Below the pieces are notes generated by a model, which ran no database searches, had not been told where the DNA came from, and worked only from the letters and a program-made list of their open reading frames with translations. Below, one piece after another: positions 63,061 through 64,000 of a DNA stretch of 64,000 nucleotides (position 1 is the first letter of the stretch; each line of letters begins with the position of its first letter). Source of the stretch: Dichetophora obliterata (taxonomy: Eukaryota > Arthropoda > Insecta > Diptera > Sciomyzidae); the NCBI GenBank assembly GCA_963920525.1, contig OY986437.1, positions 196,993,511 to 197,057,510 on the forward strand, written 5' to 3'. A program made the position numbers and the translations under genes.

Positions 63061-64000
63061 GCTGGTTTTTGACTATTTTGGGTTTGTTAGTATGTATTAG
63101 ATTTTTTTTTGTTTATTTTTGTAACCGAAGCATCATAAAAGCCAAATGATTTCTTTTATTCATTTTGCTTTCCTCAAACCAGCGGACAACAAGTGCAGAG
63201 ACGAAAATGCGAAAAACTCTGCTAAAACGCACTTCCTGCAACTGCAAGTCGTTTCAAGTCACTTGAGGTACCAGCTTGTTTCGACTTTTTTCGCAAGTGT
63301 TTTCTGCTGGTTTTTGTTGCCTTCTTGTTGTGTTTTTATTTCAATTTTTTTTTAGACAAAAAAGAAGATCGTAGAAAGAACGCACATTAAAAAAACGTAC
63401 ATCAGCTGCTGACCCAAGATTTTTTGATGCTATGACTCAGCTGAAACGCACTTCAAGCCACATGACTTGAACTAACTTGATCATCCGACTGGTTTAAACT
63501 TTTTTAACTTTTTTTTTTAGGTTTTGTTTTTGTTGTATTATTATTGATTTTGCAACTAAGCAATAGAAAACTTATCTAAACAAAGTTGTAATCCTGTTGC
63601 TGCTATTTTTGTTTGTTTACTTCTGTGCACAAAATCAAATGGAAAGGAAGAGCGCACATAAGAAAATTTGATAATCTTCGATTCTCTGTTTTAGATGAAT
63701 CGCACTTGCAGCCGCTAATCGACGAATTGCTTCACCGGCTGGTAAAACTTTTTTCACTATTTCTCTTTTTGTTTTCTGTGTGCAACAGTTGATAGAAATT
63801 GATCTTCGTTGTTTCTTTATAATGCTGTTTCTGTGCGTATTTCTTCCGGGCAAGAAAATACAGCATAACAACTGAGCGCAATTTCGTGTTCTTGTGTACT
63901 TATTACTTTTCTTGTTGGTCTTCTTTGTTGCAATCGTGTGTTCTTTGTTTCCTTAAATGAATGAATTCAAGGAAATACAGAATCGATCGTGACGCTGGCA
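63061..64000. other. Dscam1: Terminal intron stretch
   Basis: Somewhat less AT-rich than the rest of the intron, with several AACGCACTT words in both orientations. No exon 10 sequence, no gene and no complete mobile element recognised. Confidence 0.5.

Larger units (their letters stand above)
57267..64000. other. Dscam1: Start of the intron toward exon 10 (6.7 kb, open at the window edge)
   Basis: I looked for the constant exon 10 start (PPRW.LEPTDKA-type sequence) in all + frames and did not find it, so exon 10 lies beyond the window. This stretch holds several inverted-repeat elements, a dispersed repeat and an AT microsatellite, listed separately. 57300-58640 and 61200-62040 show nothing recognisable. 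Confidence 0.6.

Noticed and set aside
57267..64000. Constant exon 10
   Set aside because: Searched for a PPRW.LEP-type start and following Ig8 codons; none found, so it is placed beyond the window.
1..64000. CRISPR arrays, operons, ribosome-binding sites
   Set aside because: The sequence is from an animal genome; the tandem repeats seen are microsatellite, minisatellite or transposon-related.

Overview
The window is the middle of a fly Dscam1 gene (Down syndrome cell adhesion molecule 1, the hypervariable immunoglobulin receptor used in neuronal self-avoidance and in haemocytes), read on the + strand. Constant exons 7 and 8 encode protein nearly identical to the Drosophila family sequence as I remember it. 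The very AT-rich, transposon-loaded introns suggest a large-genome higher fly (calyptrate or tephritid type), but I cannot name the genus from sequence alone.

Layout. (1) 1-23401: the exon 6 cluster, with 19 alternative 121-127 nt exons, each encoding the N-terminal half of Ig3. They fall in positional families: w1-w5 (EPVSS/EPISS ... CPAQG[YF]PAP type), w6-w17 (mostly EPVG.KAPT ... AQAFPVP) and w18-w19 (EPVGSVAP ... CLGQ..PMP). A 9.6 kb gap between w8 and w9 is filled with tandem repeats and nested transposons. (2) 23402-27135: the intron between the exon 6 cluster and exon 7, holding a ~0.9 kb CCATAA hexamer array flanked by inverted arms of short AT-rich repeats (foldback-like). (3) 27136-28212: constant exon 7 (rest of Ig3, Ig4, Ig5, start of Ig6) and exon 8 (rest of Ig6). 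(4) 28497-57266: a complete-looking exon 9 cluster of 33 alternative exons, each a whole Ig7 domain; 33 is also the Drosophila melanogaster number. (5) 57267-64000: the start of the intron toward exon 10, with transposon-like inverted repeats and no exon found. Exons 1-5 and 10 onward lie outside.

How the parts work together. One exon 6 and one exon 9 are chosen per transcript. Every exon 6 variant has length 3n+1 (split Glu at the start, split Arg at the end) and every exon 9 variant has length 3n, so any choice keeps frame. Splice signals differ by class: constant exons have GTAAGT donors, exon 6 donors are mostly GTAAR-like, and no exon 9 donor matches GTRAG while a third of exon 9 acceptors are AAG. 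Two candidate RNA-pairing systems are visible. Many exon 6 variants are preceded by a motif around CCAACATTCAGGCAGTTT, as expected of selector sequences whose docking site lies upstream of the window. The introns between exon 9 variants v9 and v27 hold about 40 same-strand copies of GCTGAAT, and the intron between exon 8 and v1 holds the complement AATTCAGCGG.

Mobile DNA recognised: a non-LTR retrotransposon 3' piece, two tRNA-related SINE-like copies, a copia-like gag fragment with primer-binding site broken by nested inverted-repeat elements, a decayed Tc1-like transposase, a 1.4 kb element with 13-bp terminal inverted repeats and an exact 8-bp target duplication, and several MITE-like elements. 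All lie in introns; every variable exon identified is open.
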